Assembly: GCA_035968315.1 (NCBI GenBank)
Contig: JAVYIN010000002.1
Span: 124,001 to 188,000, forward strand
Origin: Nitrospira sp.
Lineage (GTDB): Bacteria > Nitrospirota > Nitrospiria > Nitrospirales > Nitrospiraceae
Length of the DNA stretch: 64,000 bases
Reading direction: 5' to 3'
Shown here: piece by piece, positions 18,958-27,922 of the stretch
Numbering within the stretch: position 1 is the stretch's first letter
Layout of the letters: every line of letters starts with the position of its first letter
Program-made: the position numbers and the translations under genes
Notes under the pieces: generated by a model
What the model was told of the DNA's origin: nothing
Database searches by the model: none
Seen by the model: the letters and a program-made list of their open reading frames with translations, nothing else

Positions 18958-19652
18958 GCGGCACCTGTGAGCGCGGACGGGGTCGTGCGCGACACCAGCC
19001 GGCCATCCTGCATGGTCCAGACATAGTCAGCGCATTGTGCCGCGCTCTGGCTATGCGTGACCAGCAACACCGTCACCCCTTCGGCTTTCGTCATCGATCG
19101 AAGCAATGCCATGATGTCCGTTCCTTGGTGAGAATCCAGATTACCGGTTGGTTCGTCGGCGAGTAAGACCTTCGGCCGATGGGCCAGCGCCCGGGCAATC
19201 GCCACCCGCTGCTGTTCGCCACCGGACAACTCCCCTGGACGATGGTGCGTCCGATGAGTCATCGCCACCATCTCCAGCACTTCCGCCGCCCGACGACCGA
19301 CCGCACTGCCGCTCTCGCCGCGCAGGAGCAGCGGCAACGACACATTTTCCAACGCCGTCAGCCCTGGGAGCAAATGAAAGGCCTGAAAGACAATCCCGAT
19401 GACATCCCGCCGCGCCGTGGTCCAATCATTGCTCGTAAAACTCGCCGCCCTGCGACCGTCGAGGAGAATCTCCCCGGACGTCGGGCGGTCGAGACCCGCG
19501 ACCAACCCCAATAAGGTGCTTTTCCCGCACCCGCTCGGCCCGACAAAGGCACAGAACTCGCCGCGCCCGACCTCGAGACTGACATCGCAGAGCGCCGCCA
19601 CCATCGTCTCGCCGCGCACATAGCGTTTGGAGAGCTGCACCAGCCTCACCAT
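18954..19652 (-). CDS. LolD/MacB-type ABC transporter ATPase
   Basis: A 232-residue ATPase of the lipoprotein/macrolide exporter family. Walker A is GPSGCGKST (38-46), the signature is [15 protein letters not shown] and Walker B runs into [12 protein letters not shown]. The match to two-domain FtsX permeases points to the 883-residue permease at 14971-17622 as partner. Start choice: GGAGG is nine bases from the ATG at 19652; two more in-frame ATGs lie 6 and 33 bases upstream. The stop overlaps pyrD. Confidence 0.9.
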   Translation of the reverse strand: MVRLVQLSKRYVRGETMVAALCDVSLEVGRGEFCAFVGPSGCGKSTLLGLVAGLDRPTSGEILLDGRRAASFTSNDWTTARRDVIGIVFQAFHLLPGLTALENVSLPLLLRGESGSAVGRRAAEVLEMVAMTHRTHHRPGELSGGEQQRVAIARALAHRPKVLLADEPTGNLDSHQGTDIMALLRSMTKAEGVTVLLVTHSQSAAQCADYVWTMQDGRLVSRTTPSALTGAA

Positions 19653-19731
19653 GCCCATCACCCTCCGGTTGCCGCTCCATCCCATGCCACGGCCTTCCTC
19701 CTATAACATACCCCTTGAGAAGGCCACAACC

Positions 19732-19761
19732 TTGACAGCCGGCGGGGATTCCTCCTAGAAA
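19732..19761 (+). promoter_or_regulatory. Possible promoter of comF
   Basis: TTGACA (19732-19737) with TAGAAA (19756-19761) 18 bases downstream. The start of transcription would fall near 19768, 30 bases before comF. Confidence 0.5.
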
Positions 19762-19797
19762 TTGTGCGCGGCCCCTTGTGAATCCTGAGAACAATCG

Positions 19798-20616
19798 ATG
19801 GCTGGGATTGGGTTGCACAGGCTTTCGGATTTGGTACGGCAGACCCTCCGGGTCTTGTTGCCCGCCGACTGTGCGGCCTGCGGATCGCCGCTCCGAGATG
19901 ATCCCGTGCCGCTATTCTGCGCTTCCTGCTGGCGCTCCATCGCGCCGCTCGCCTTGTCCCGCTGTGCGCAATGCGACCGCCCTCTGCCATCTCCTGCGGC
20001 CCTCACCCATAGCCCGTCCCACCGCTGCCACCATTGCACTGTGCGGCCGCCCGCCTATACGAAGGCCTGGACGCTGTTTCCTTATCTCCCCCCGCTGCAA
20101 GATGCCATCTGCCTCTTCAAATATCGGGGGAAAGTCTCGCTGGCCCGCCCCCTGGCCCAGCTGATGATCGATGCGCTCCCGCCCGCCTTGCAGGCGGATC
20201 TCATCATGCCAGTCCCGCTGCATCCGTCTCGTTTGCGGGAGCGGGAATTCAATCAGTCCCTGCTGCTGGCCGACCGGGTTGCCCGTCATCTACAGCGCCC
20301 CCTCTCCTTCACCAATCTCATCCGCACCATGCCGTCGGATCCGCAAAGCACACTTTCGCGGAAGGAACGGCTCAACAATCTCCGCCGGGCGTTTGCCGTC
20401 CGCCACCCTGAACCCATTGCGCAACAACGCGTGCTGCTCATCGACGATGTCTTCACCACCGGCACCACGGTCAACGAGTGCGCCAAGGTGCTCAGACAAG
20501 CGGGGGCAGGAGAGATCCTTGTGCTGACCCTGGCCAGAACCGTCGAGTCGAGTGTCGTCCCGGACCGGATACTGGCCCGGCGCGCCAACGATTCCCTGGG
20601 ATTGCTCGGCGGATAG
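19798..20616 (+). CDS. ComF/GntX family phosphoribosyltransferase-like protein
   Basis: A 272-residue ComF-family protein. The N-terminal zinc-binding part has four CxxC pairs (C25/C28, C41/C44, C56/C59, C76/C79). The phosphoribosyltransferase domain ends in the PRPP-binding motif VLLIDDVFTTGTTV. ComF acts in DNA uptake in competent bacteria, and the E. coli relative GntX is linked to use of DNA as a nutrient. A REFNQSLLLA segment is also typical. Other competence genes are not adjacent, so the role is by family only. Confidence 0.88.
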   Translation: MAGIGLHRLSDLVRQTLRVLLPADCAACGSPLRDDPVPLFCASCWRSIAPLALSRCAQCDRPLPSPAALTHSPSHRCHHCTVRPPAYTKAWTLFPYLPPLQDAICLFKYRGKVSLARPLAQLMIDALPPALQADLIMPVPLHPSRLREREFNQSLLLADRVARHLQRPLSFTNLIRTMPSDPQSTLSRKERLNNLRRAFAVRHPEPIAQQRVLLIDDVFTTGTTVNECAKVLRQAGAGEILVLTLARTVESSVVPDRILARRANDSLGLLGG

Positions 20617-20702
20617 GCAACACGATGGCCATTTTGGATAATTCCGAAGACACGAATAGACACTGGTGACGGTCTATGACAGGCAATGTCATATAAATTC
20701 AC

Positions 20703-20730
20703 TTGACATTCACGCATCAATCCCTAGAAT
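20703..20730 (+). promoter_or_regulatory. Promoter upstream of the HTH gene and mraZ
   Basis: TTGACA (20703-20708), 16 bases, TAGAAT (20725-20730), with an A+T-rich stretch just upstream. It can serve the HTH gene at 20787 and mraZ at 20998. Confidence 0.6.
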
Positions 20731-20786
20731 GACCCTTATATTCAGGAGTCTTATGAGGAAGAGGCCCTCTCAACACAGGTGGGACG

Positions 20787-20984
20787 ATGGGGACAGCCCC
20801 GAAGAGCGAATTGATGACGGTGGCGGAGACATGCCGCTACTTGAAGATTACGACCCGCACGCTCTATCGCTATATACAGAACAGACAGATTCCAGCCTTC
20901 AAGCTTGGGAAAGAATGGCGATTCGTACGTTCGGATCTGGAGCAGTGGATCCGCGATCGAACCAGAACCGCCCTCCCCTCGTAA
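20787..20984 (+). CDS. Excisionase-family (MerR-like) helix-turn-helix protein
   Basis: A 65-residue DNA-binding protein of the excisionase/HTH_17 type: LMTVAETCRYLKITTRTLYRYIQN forms the winged helix, and IPAFKLGKEWRFVRSDLEQWI is the hallmark second half. Such proteins are often annotated as excisionases but also occur as chromosomal regulators; no integrase is nearby. An AGGTGG lies just before the ATG. The mraZ start follows 13 bases after its stop, so the pair is probably one operon. Confidence 0.85.
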   Translation: MGTAPKSELMTVAETCRYLKITTRTLYRYIQNRQIPAFKLGKEWRFVRSDLEQWIRDRTRTALPS

Positions 20985-20997
20985 ATTAGGACGCACG

Positions 20998-21438
20998 ATG
21001 TTTGCTGGCGAATATCACTGCAAAGTCGATGAGAAGGGCCGATTCATCGTGCCCTCCCCGATCCGTGAACAGATCGAGGCCGAAGGCCAGGCGGTGATGT
21101 TTCTCAAGGGGCCGGAGCAATCGCTCCTCCTCTATTCGATGAAGGAATGGGAGAAGGTCCTGGAGCGAACGCGCACCACGCTGGACGAAGACCAGAGCCG
21201 GCTGTTCATGCACTTCGTCGTTTCGGAAGCCGGCACATCGGAAATCGACAAGACCGGGCGCATTCTCATTCCCGGCCGTTTGCGAAAGCTGGTCCCGGTG
21301 GACGAAGACCTTGAAATCACCCTCGTCGGACTCTATCACCGCATGGAAATCTGGAACCCCAGTGAATGGCGCCGCTACATCGCCCGCACCGAAGACCGCT
21401 ATGAGCACAACATGGCGAAAATCCAGAATCTCCTATAA
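20998..21438 (+). CDS. mraZ: Transcriptional regulator MraZ
   Basis: MraZ is a ring-forming DNA-binding protein with two SpoVT/AbrB-like halves; it regulates the division and cell-wall (dcw) cluster in bacteria where it has been studied. The 146-residue protein begins MFAGEYHCKVDEKGRFIVPSPIRE, and the second half contains the repeated EIDKTGRILIPGRLRKL. TAGGA precedes the ATG. Normally rsmH and ftsL follow; here a RusA-like nuclease follows and no dcw genes are present, so this copy is detached from its usual target operon. Confidence 0.93.
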   Translation: MFAGEYHCKVDEKGRFIVPSPIREQIEAEGQAVMFLKGPEQSLLLYSMKEWEKVLERTRTTLDEDQSRLFMHFVVSEAGTSEIDKTGRILIPGRLRKLVPVDEDLEITLVGLYHRMEIWNPSEWRRYIARTEDRYEHNMAKIQNLL

Positions 21439-21446
21439 CTAGCCCC

Positions 21447-22031
21447 ATGCCCGCTGGCCGACGCCGCACAGGCCCCCGCTCCTCAAAGCTGCCGATCCGA
21501 ACCACCTCCTATCGACGCCCCAGCGCATCGGACTCGGCCACGAACACCCCGCTGTCCGGCGCACGCGTTCTGGCCCGCCCCAAACCACCGCGCCCCCCGC
21601 TCCACATCCCCGCAACTGCCGCGACGATTACCGCCGATCGGCTCTGCATCACGCTGCCCGTCCCTCCGAGCATCAATCATCAATACGCCACGGTGAACGG
21701 CCGGCGCGTCCTTTCATCGGCAGGGCGCAGCTACAAACTCCATGTGGGGCAACAACTCCTGCTCGCCCTCTCCCGATCTCCGCAGAAACAGGCGTTGATG
21801 CAACGATTGCGCACGGAACCGCTGGCCCTCTCCATCCGGTTCTTCTTCACCTCGCCCTTGCGCCGGGACGTCGATGGCGGGCTCAAGATCGCCCAGGACG
21901 CCCTCTGTGAAGGGATCGGGCTGAATGACAACCGTATTGTCGAAACCCACCTGTACAAAGATCTGGACAGCACCAACCCCCGCATCGAGGTCTGGCTCTC
22001 GCTCGCCGATCAGCGCGTGCCTAAAGAATAA
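21447..22031 (+). CDS. RusA-like Holliday junction resolvase family protein
   Basis: A 194-residue protein whose C-terminal 130 residues fit RusA endonucleases. It has LPVPPSINHQYATVNGRR, then RRDVDGGLKIAQDAL with acidic residues D141, D143 and D151 plus K147, and GLNDNRI with D161. RusA cuts four-way DNA junctions and is usually phage-derived. The classic DxDN motif reads DVDG here, so the asparagine is replaced. The first 65 residues are Arg/Pro-rich and may be a tail or a mis-set start. It follows mraZ by eight bases. Confidence 0.75.
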   Translation: MPAGRRRTGPRSSKLPIRTTSYRRPSASDSATNTPLSGARVLARPKPPRPPLHIPATAATITADRLCITLPVPPSINHQYATVNGRRVLSSAGRSYKLHVGQQLLLALSRSPQKQALMQRLRTEPLALSIRFFFTSPLRRDVDGGLKIAQDALCEGIGLNDNRIVETHLYKDLDSTNPRIEVWLSLADQRVPKE

Positions 22032-22125
22032 TCTCAAGCCACCCCCGCCATTTGGCTTTAGACTTTCACTCGTTCGACCGATAAAGAGGTGAGTTCTTTT
22101 CAGGAGCGTCAACATATCCACCATC

Positions 22126-23373
22126 ATGGCAACCAAATTCATTCCGATCGAACAACTGCGCGTGGGCATGTACGTAGCCAAACTGGACGTGTCCTGGTTC
22201 CGCTCTCCCTTTCTGAGACACCGGTTTCTGGTCCAAACCGAGGCTCAAATCGAAAAATTGCGCCGGATCGGCATCACGCGGGTGACGATCGATCTGTCCC
22301 GGGGGGATGACGTCGAACATCCCCAGGAGCCCCGCACCTCAGTCGCTCTGCGCACATCCCTCCAGACGTCCCTCGCCCAGATGCCTTCGCAGGGGCCGAA
22401 ACCGCTCGCTCAGCTCAATGAGGAATATGCCCAGGCCAGCGTAGCCAAGAAACAAATCGAACAGACCGTCCGCTCCGTCTTTTCCTCCATCTCCGAACAC
22501 CGCACGGTCAATCGCCGCCAAGTCACAGAAGCCATCCAGGAAGTAACCATCGTCGCAAGAACGCTTCCCAATTCAGCTCTTTTCATGGCATTGAGCGCCC
22601 AGCGGGCCGGCGATGCCTCCCTCAGCCAGCATGCCCTCTCCACCTGTACGCTGGCGCTGGTGATGGGACAATCGCTTGGACATAACCCGCTGGAGCTTCA
22701 AGAGTTAGCCACGGCGGCATTGCTGCACGATATCGGGCTCCTCCAAATTCCTGCGAATATCGTTCGGCGCAGCGCCAATACGTCGAACCCGTTGCCCCAG
22801 CGAGAACGGCATCTGCTCGAATCGCACCCGCAATTAAGCATTCTGACTCTCGAACGCCAAGGCGGGTTTGAGACCAAAGTGCTCCAGTTGATCGGCGAGC
22901 ACCATGTCCGGCTGGACGGATCAGGCTATCCTCACGGCACGCGAGGCGAGTTTACCTCGGAGCGGTCACGCATTCTCGCCATTGCCGACCACTACGACGA
23001 ACTCATCACTGGGTTCGGGGGCGCTTCCCCTCTGGCCCCCTACCAGGCCCTGCAACGCCTCTATCGGGAATCCCAGGACGGCATCTTGGATCAAACCATC
23101 TTGTCGCAATTCATTAAGCTCGTCGGCATCTACCCCGTTCACAGCCGCGTCCGCCTGAACACACAAGAACAGGCGGTCGTGACAGACCTCAATCCCTCGG
23201 CGCTCCATCAGCCGGTGGTAACCATCACCCATACTCCCGCCGGAATCGAAACGCCGGATCCGCTGCTCGTTGACCTCGCCCATCAGGGGGACGGATCGCC
23301 TGAGCGGGCCATTGAAACCGTGCTGGCGACACCGGAGCCAGCACCCACTCATGCTCCCTCCCGAGCCGCCTAG
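22126..23373 (+). CDS. HD-GYP domain phosphodiesterase with N-terminal DUF3391
   Basis: A 415-residue cytoplasmic protein. The N-terminal DUF3391 (MATKFIPIEQLRVGMYVAKLD) and a helical linker precede an HD-GYP domain. H201-D202 form the HD pair (ALLHDIGLLQIP), and the distal motif HHVRLDGSGYP (259-269) retains GYP; the usual HHE reads HHV. HD-GYP proteins hydrolyse cyclic-di-GMP. The tail of about 80 residues is not conserved in any family I recognise. The substitution near the third metal ligand leaves activity uncertain. Confidence 0.88.
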   Translation: MATKFIPIEQLRVGMYVAKLDVSWFRSPFLRHRFLVQTEAQIEKLRRIGITRVTIDLSRGDDVEHPQEPRTSVALRTSLQTSLAQMPSQGPKPLAQLNEEYAQASVAKKQIEQTVRSVFSSISEHRTVNRRQVTEAIQEVTIVARTLPNSALFMALSAQRAGDASLSQHALSTCTLALVMGQSLGHNPLELQELATAALLHDIGLLQIPANIVRRSANTSNPLPQRERHLLESHPQLSILTLERQGGFETKVLQLIGEHHVRLDGSGYPHGTRGEFTSERSRILAIADHYDELITGFGGASPLAPYQALQRLYRESQDGILDQTILSQFIKLVGIYPVHSRVRLNTQEQAVVTDLNPSALHQPVVTITHTPAGIETPDPLLVDLAHQGDGSPERAIETVLATPEPAPTHAPSRAA

Positions 23374-23450
23374 CCGGCACAAATCTCGGCCAAGGCATCA
23401 TGCCTGAAACGCACTCCAACCGGTTTGCCTGCCTGGGCAGCGGAGGGAGG

Positions 23451-24686
23451 CTACTCGTAGCGAAGCGCCTCGATGGGATTCAGACGGGCCGCCTTGTTGG
23501 CCGGATACAGGCCAAAGAACAAACCGACCACGAGGGAAAACAGAAACGCCGCAATCACCGTACTGCCGGAAATAATCGTCGGCCAGCCGGCGATCACCGT
23601 CGTCAGACGAGCCCCCACCACACCGACGATGATGCCAATCGTCCCGCCCAGCAAACTCAAGGTCACCGCTTCAATCAAGAACTGGATGAGGATATGCCGC
23701 CGCTTGGCGCCGACGGCCATGCGCACGCCGATCTCCCTGGTCCGTTCCGTGACCGACACCAATAAAATGTTCATGATCCCGATCCCCCCGACCAAGAGCG
23801 ACACGGCCGCAATCGAGAGCAGCATGACGGTCAGCGTTTCGCTGGTTCCCTCCTGCAACTTTCCGATATCAACCTGCGTCTTGATCGTGAAATCGTCCTC
23901 TTGATCGGGCTGCAGCCGATGCCGGGCCCGGAGCGCCTCGCGAATCTGCTCCGTGGCGGGCCCCAGATCCTCCGCCCGCTCGGTCGACGCAAAAAGCGCC
24001 CCGACGGAACCGAAAAACTGCGTGCCAAACACTTTCCGCTCCGCCGTGCTGAACGGAATGAAGATCACATCGTCTTGATCCACCCCCTCCGCCGACTGGC
24101 CCTTCGGCGTCAGCACCCCCACAATGCGGAACGGAACATTCTTAATGCGAATGGCGGCCCCAACCGGCTCCTCGCCCGCCTCAAACAAGTTGTCCACGAC
24201 CGTTTGTCCAACGATCGCGACTCGGGAGGCCGTGTCCACATCCGACTGTGTGAATTCTCCGCCTTTCTCATATGACCAATCACGAATCGTCAAATAGCTG
24301 GGGGAGATTCCGTACACCCGCACATTCCAGTTGCGATTGCCGTTGACCACCTGCATCGCGTCCCGCTTCGCCCACCCGGTATCGCGAAGGAGCGGAATCC
24401 GCTTTTTCAAGTACACCCCATCCGAGGTGGTGAGCGTAAATTTGCCTCCCTGCCCTCCCCGCACGCCCGTGGCGGTCGTGGCGCCCGGCAGAATAATGAT
24501 GACATTGGTTCCCATCGTGGCCACCTGGGCCTGAACGGCAGCTTTCGCCCCTTCGCCAATGCTGACCATCGCGATGACAGCCCCCACCCCGATCACGATG
24601 CCTAGCATGGTCAAGCCCGCCCTAAGCCGGTTACGGCTGAGAATGCGAACCGCGGTGACAATGGTGAGCAAGAGAAAAGCCGGCAT
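23451..24686 (-). CDS. MacB-like ABC transporter permease
   Basis: A 411-residue FtsX-type permease: an N-terminal helix (RLRAGLTMLGIVIGVGAVIAMVSIG), a periplasmic MacB-PCD domain of about 230 residues, and three C-terminal helices ending in the typical LNPIEALRYE. In E. coli MacB the ATPase is fused in front; here it is the separate upstream gene, which overlaps by one base. With the adaptor at 25504-26787 it forms a tripartite efflux pump. An outer-membrane TolC partner is not in the window. Confidence 0.9.
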   Translation of the reverse strand: MPAFLLLTIVTAVRILSRNRLRAGLTMLGIVIGVGAVIAMVSIGEGAKAAVQAQVATMGTNVIIILPGATTATGVRGGQGGKFTLTTSDGVYLKKRIPLLRDTGWAKRDAMQVVNGNRNWNVRVYGISPSYLTIRDWSYEKGGEFTQSDVDTASRVAIVGQTVVDNLFEAGEEPVGAAIRIKNVPFRIVGVLTPKGQSAEGVDQDDVIFIPFSTAERKVFGTQFFGSVGALFASTERAEDLGPATEQIREALRARHRLQPDQEDDFTIKTQVDIGKLQEGTSETLTVMLLSIAAVSLLVGGIGIMNILLVSVTERTREIGVRMAVGAKRRHILIQFLIEAVTLSLLGGTIGIIVGVVGARLTTVIAGWPTIISGSTVIAAFLFSLVVGLFFGLYPANKAARLNPIEALRYE

Positions 24687-25429
24687 CAGGCCCCCGCCAG
24701 AGAAGACGGTTCTTTCGGCTTGGTCTGACGATCGGTCAGCACCTGCCCATCTTTAATCACCACTTCCCGCGAGGCATAGGCGGCAATGTCGGGCTCGTGC
24801 GTGACCAGAATGACGGTGATGCCTTCGTCCTTGTTCAATCGGTCGAGAATAGTCATGATCTCCCGGCTCGATTCGGTGTCGAGATTTCCGGTCGGCTCAT
24901 CGGCAAGCAGCAGCGAAGGGGTCGTCACCAGCGCCCGGGCGATGGCCACTCGTTGCTGCTGCCCTCCGGACAATTGCGTGGGGTAATGCTGCTCCCGGCC
25001 CTTGAGCCCCACACGCTCCAGCGCGGCCGCCGCCAGCGCGCGCTGCTCGCGAAGGGGAAGGCCCCGGTAAAAGAGCGGCAGTTGGGCATTTTCCAAGGCG
25101 CTGGTGCGGGGAATGAGATTGAAGCTTTGAAACACGAAGCCGATCTGCCGGTTCCGGATCTCCGCCAACTCGTCGGCCAGAAGCCCCGCGACATCGACGC
25201 CGTTCAGCCAATAATGCCCCTCGGTCGGCTGGTCGAGGCAGCCCAGCATGTTCATCAAGGTCGATTTGCCGGACCCCGAAGAGCCCATGATCGCCACGAA
25301 TTCACCCTGCTCGATCGTCAGGTTCAATCCGCGAAGCGCATGCACCTCCACATCGCCCAAACGGTACACCTTCCACAAATCTTCACAGCGGATCAGGGAG
25401 TCCGTCTGCCGGCCGTCGATCTCACCCAC
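24686..25429 (-). CDS. MacB-like ABC transporter ATPase
   Basis: A 247-residue ATPase with Walker A (GSSGSGKST), signature [15 protein letters not shown] and [11 protein letters not shown], the pattern of MacB/LolD ATPases. It energises the permease encoded immediately downstream. The GTG start at 25429 is preceded by GAGGGGG. It lies 74 bases after the membrane-fusion gene on the same strand; the three form one operon. Confidence 0.92.
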   Translation of the reverse strand: MGEIDGRQTDSLIRCEDLWKVYRLGDVEVHALRGLNLTIEQGEFVAIMGSSGSGKSTLMNMLGCLDQPTEGHYWLNGVDVAGLLADELAEIRNRQIGFVFQSFNLIPRTSALENAQLPLFYRGLPLREQRALAAAALERVGLKGREQHYPTQLSGGQQQRVAIARALVTTPSLLLADEPTGNLDTESSREIMTILDRLNKDEGITVILVTHEPDIAAYASREVVIKDGQVLTDRQTKPKEPSSLAGA

Positions 25430-25503
25430 AAGACATCCCCCTCACAGACGTTCGGGCCGAAGAGACATCCCCGAATCGGCCTCTACGCCAGACCCGTCTC
25501 AAC

Positions 25504-26787
25504 TTAGATTCCCCGGCTCCGCGATTTCTGCTGTCCGCCGCTCCCGAACCCCGGAGGCAGCTCACCGCCGGCACGAGTGCCGCGCGGGACATCCTGGCCC
25601 ACAATGACCACATCGTTTTCCGCCAGCGGGCCTCCGACGATCTCTGTGGCCACACCATCGGAAATCCCGGTTTGAACGGATACAGGCACGAGCTCGCCGG
25701 ACTCATCTTGTTTCCAAACCTTACGGGCCGTCCCTGCCATGTCTGGCGGAACGGATGAGGGCCGTCCGCCGGACGGCCTTCCGTCCGCCTTCGCGGACCG
25801 GCCTTCGGACGAAGCGCCCTCCCCCCCTCCGCCCTTGGGGGGCGTGAATCGCAAGGCGGCATTCGGGACCTTCAAGACCTGGTCTTTTTGCGCCACCACG
25901 ATGGCAACGTTCGCCGTCATACCGGGCTTGAGCCGCAAATCCTGATTATCCACCGCCACCACCACATTGTAGGTAATGACATTTTGCACATTGATCGGCG
26001 CGAGACGAACCTGGCGAATCGTGCCGGAAAACTTCACGCCGGGATAGGCATCCACCGTAAACGTCGCGTCTTTTCCCTCCGTCATCCCGCCAATATCCGA
26101 CTCGCTGACATTCGTATCGACTTGCATCTTGGTGAGATCCAAGGCGATCAGAAACAGATTCGGCGTCGCAAAACTCGACGCCACCGTTTGCCCAACCTCG
26201 ACATTTCTGGCCACGACGATTCCGTCGACCGGAGACCGGATCACCGTATATTTCAGATCCAGATCGGCCGAATTCAACGCCGCTTCGGCCTGCCGCACCT
26301 GCGCTTCCGCCACGTGCACTTGCGCCTCCGCACTCTGCGCGTTGGTCAGCGCCACATCCACATCATTCTGCGAGACGAAATTCTGGGCGATGAGGGACTT
26401 CACTCGATCCAATTCACGCTTCCGCTGCCCCCAGTCCGTCTTTGCCCGCGCGACATTGGCTCGCGCCATCTCCAGATTGCTGGCCGCCTGATCCCGTCGG
26501 GCCTTGAACGGCTCAGGATCAATGACCGCTACCGTGTCGCCCGCTTTGACGCGGGAATTGAAATCGGCATGGAGGCTCTTGATCATCCCCGACACCTGCG
26601 TGCCCACCTGAACGGACACGACGGGATTGATCGTCCCGGTGGCGCTGACAATGGAAACGATCGAGCCTCGCTCGATCGCCGCGGTTCGATACCGGACCGG
26701 CGCCTTGCGCTCCCCGGTAAAAAATACATAGCCGCCAATGGCGAGCCCGAGCCCCACGACCGCCAGAATGATTCCGATACGCCGCAT
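25504..26787 (-). CDS. MacA-like periplasmic adaptor protein
   Basis: A 427-residue membrane-fusion protein with an N-terminal anchor (IGIILAVVGLGLAIGGYVFF), a lipoyl half (VQVGTQVSGMIKSLHADFNSRVKAGD), a coiled-coil hairpin at about 95-180, the second lipoyl half (VIRSPVDGIVVARNVEVGQTV) and beta-barrel domains. It would bridge the MacB-like permease to an outer-membrane channel. A low-complexity Ser/Gly/Pro insert (coding region about 25740-25850) interrupts the membrane-proximal domain; its DNA contains GGCCGTCC-GCC-GGACGGCC. The export substrate is not evident. Confidence 0.9.
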   Translation of the reverse strand: MRRIGIILAVVGLGLAIGGYVFFTGERKAPVRYRTAAIERGSIVSIVSATGTINPVVSVQVGTQVSGMIKSLHADFNSRVKAGDTVAVIDPEPFKARRDQAASNLEMARANVARAKTDWGQRKRELDRVKSLIAQNFVSQNDVDVALTNAQSAEAQVHVAEAQVRQAEAALNSADLDLKYTVIRSPVDGIVVARNVEVGQTVASSFATPNLFLIALDLTKMQVDTNVSESDIGGMTEGKDATFTVDAYPGVKFSGTIRQVRLAPINVQNVITYNVVVAVDNQDLRLKPGMTANVAIVVAQKDQVLKVPNAALRFTPPKGGGGEGASSEGRSAKADGRPSGGRPSSVPPDMAGTARKVWKQDESGELVPVSVQTGISDGVATEIVGGPLAENDVVIVGQDVPRGTRAGGELPPGFGSGGQQKSRSRGI

Positions 26788-26878
26788 GCCAATAATCCTC
26801 TCCTACTGCGGGAAGAGTGCCATCTTACCAGGAAAAACGCCGGGGAATCATCACTGGAAGGGAAAGACCAGAAGCAGC

Positions 26879-26914
26879 AAAGGCCGTTCTCCCGCTGCCA
26901 GGAGAACGGCCTTT
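26879..26914. terminator. Bidirectional terminator-like hairpin
   Basis: A perfect 14-bp stem (AAAGGCCGTTCTCC and its complement) closes an 8-base loop. It lies between the MacA-like gene start and the stop of the coiled-coil lipoprotein gene, both on the minus strand, and would end the lipoprotein transcript. The stem ends in A3/T3, and the downstream T tract is weak. Confidence 0.65.
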
Positions 26915-26941
26915 GCTGTGACAGCTGTCATGCCCAATCAG

Positions 26942-27643
26942 CTACGGGCTGACGGAAATACGATCCTTGATCATATCGAAGGTTTCTTTGGGCACCACGT
27001 TCTTCGCAACCAATTCCCCTTTGATGCGATAGGGCCGATTCGCAACGATCCGATCCGCCTCATCCTTCTTCAACCCAAGAAAGAGCACCAGGTCGCTGGC
27101 CGAGGCCTTGTTCACATTCATCGCCGCTGCCCCCGCAGCCGGAGCGGCTGGAGCCGCCGGCGCTGGCACTGCACTGGGGAACGGCGTCAGCGATGACGAC
27201 GGAGTAAGCGTCCCCGACACTGACCGGGACCGATCCTTGAGCTCCTTCTGATAACGGGCAACCAGCGACTTCAACGTTTCATTGTGCCGTTTCACATCCT
27301 CATACTCAGCCCGCACGTTTTTATTCTGCGAGGACAACGCCTTGACCTTGTCTTCCAGCTCCTTCGTCCGGCCCTCGATCGTGCCGCGCTCCTTGTCCCG
27401 GCCGTGCTCAATCCGCTGCAATTCGTCGCGGGCCGCCTGCGCTTCGCTGCCGATCTTGGCATTCAATTCCTTCAGTGTCTTGACCTGCTGCTCCATCACG
27501 TTCTTTTGCTGGCGCACCTTTTCCAATTCCATCTTGGCCGCATCCGCCTCAGCCAATGCCCCCTCATACTTCTTGCTGGTCACACAGCCACTGGCCAGCA
27601 TCGCACCGACCAAGATGACCGACATCATCCACTCCCGTCTCAT
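26942..27643 (-). CDS. Coiled-coil lipoprotein with ComEA-like helix-hairpin-helix
   Basis: A 233-residue predicted lipoprotein. The signal peptide ends in the lipobox LASGC with C20. A long Lys/Glu-rich coiled coil covers about 25-150, a Ser/Pro/Ala linker follows, and residues about 175-230 (NVNKASASDLVLFLGLKKDEADRIV, then RPYRIKGELVAKNVVP) look like a ComEA-type helix-hairpin-helix. In ComEA that fold binds DNA in the periplasm; here the role is unknown. The ATG at 27643 has GGGGGAGG five bases upstream. Confidence 0.75.
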   Translation of the reverse strand: MRREWMMSVILVGAMLASGCVTSKKYEGALAEADAAKMELEKVRQQKNVMEQQVKTLKELNAKIGSEAQAARDELQRIEHGRDKERGTIEGRTKELEDKVKALSSQNKNVRAEYEDVKRHNETLKSLVARYQKELKDRSRSVSGTLTPSSSLTPFPSAVPAPAAPAAPAAGAAAMNVNKASASDLVLFLGLKKDEADRIVANRPYRIKGELVAKNVVPKETFDMIKDRISVSP

Positions 27644-27747
27644 ACGAACCTCCCCCTTCGGAATGACCACACATTAGTGAGTCGAACAGGCCGGCGCATC
27701 ACCGCACGGTTTCTGGCAGACGGCACTCGATCACCGTGCCTGAATTG

Positions 27748-27776
27748 TGTGTATGCCAACCCCTGTTCTTTGTCAA
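27748..27776 (-). promoter_or_regulatory. Promoter of the coiled-coil lipoprotein gene
   Basis: On the minus strand TTGACA (27776-27771), 17 bases, TACACA (27753-27748). This gives an untranslated leader of about 100 bases. Confidence 0.5.
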
Positions 27777-27922
27777 CCAATTTGCACTTGCCAGCGCACG
27801 CAGCTCCACCTACGGAGAAAAATGCGCGCACAAACGCGTCACGTGCTTGACGGGCCAAAGCCGCTCTGTGATGATCGCGCAATCGACTCGATCGATGAAC
27901 CTTTCTCGCATAAAGGATGATC

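Noticed and set aside
25740-25850. G+C-rich direct and inverted motifs as a possible repeat array
   Set aside because: They lie inside the open MacA-like coding frame and encode a low-complexity Ser/Gly/Pro insert; no regular unit or spacer structure is present.
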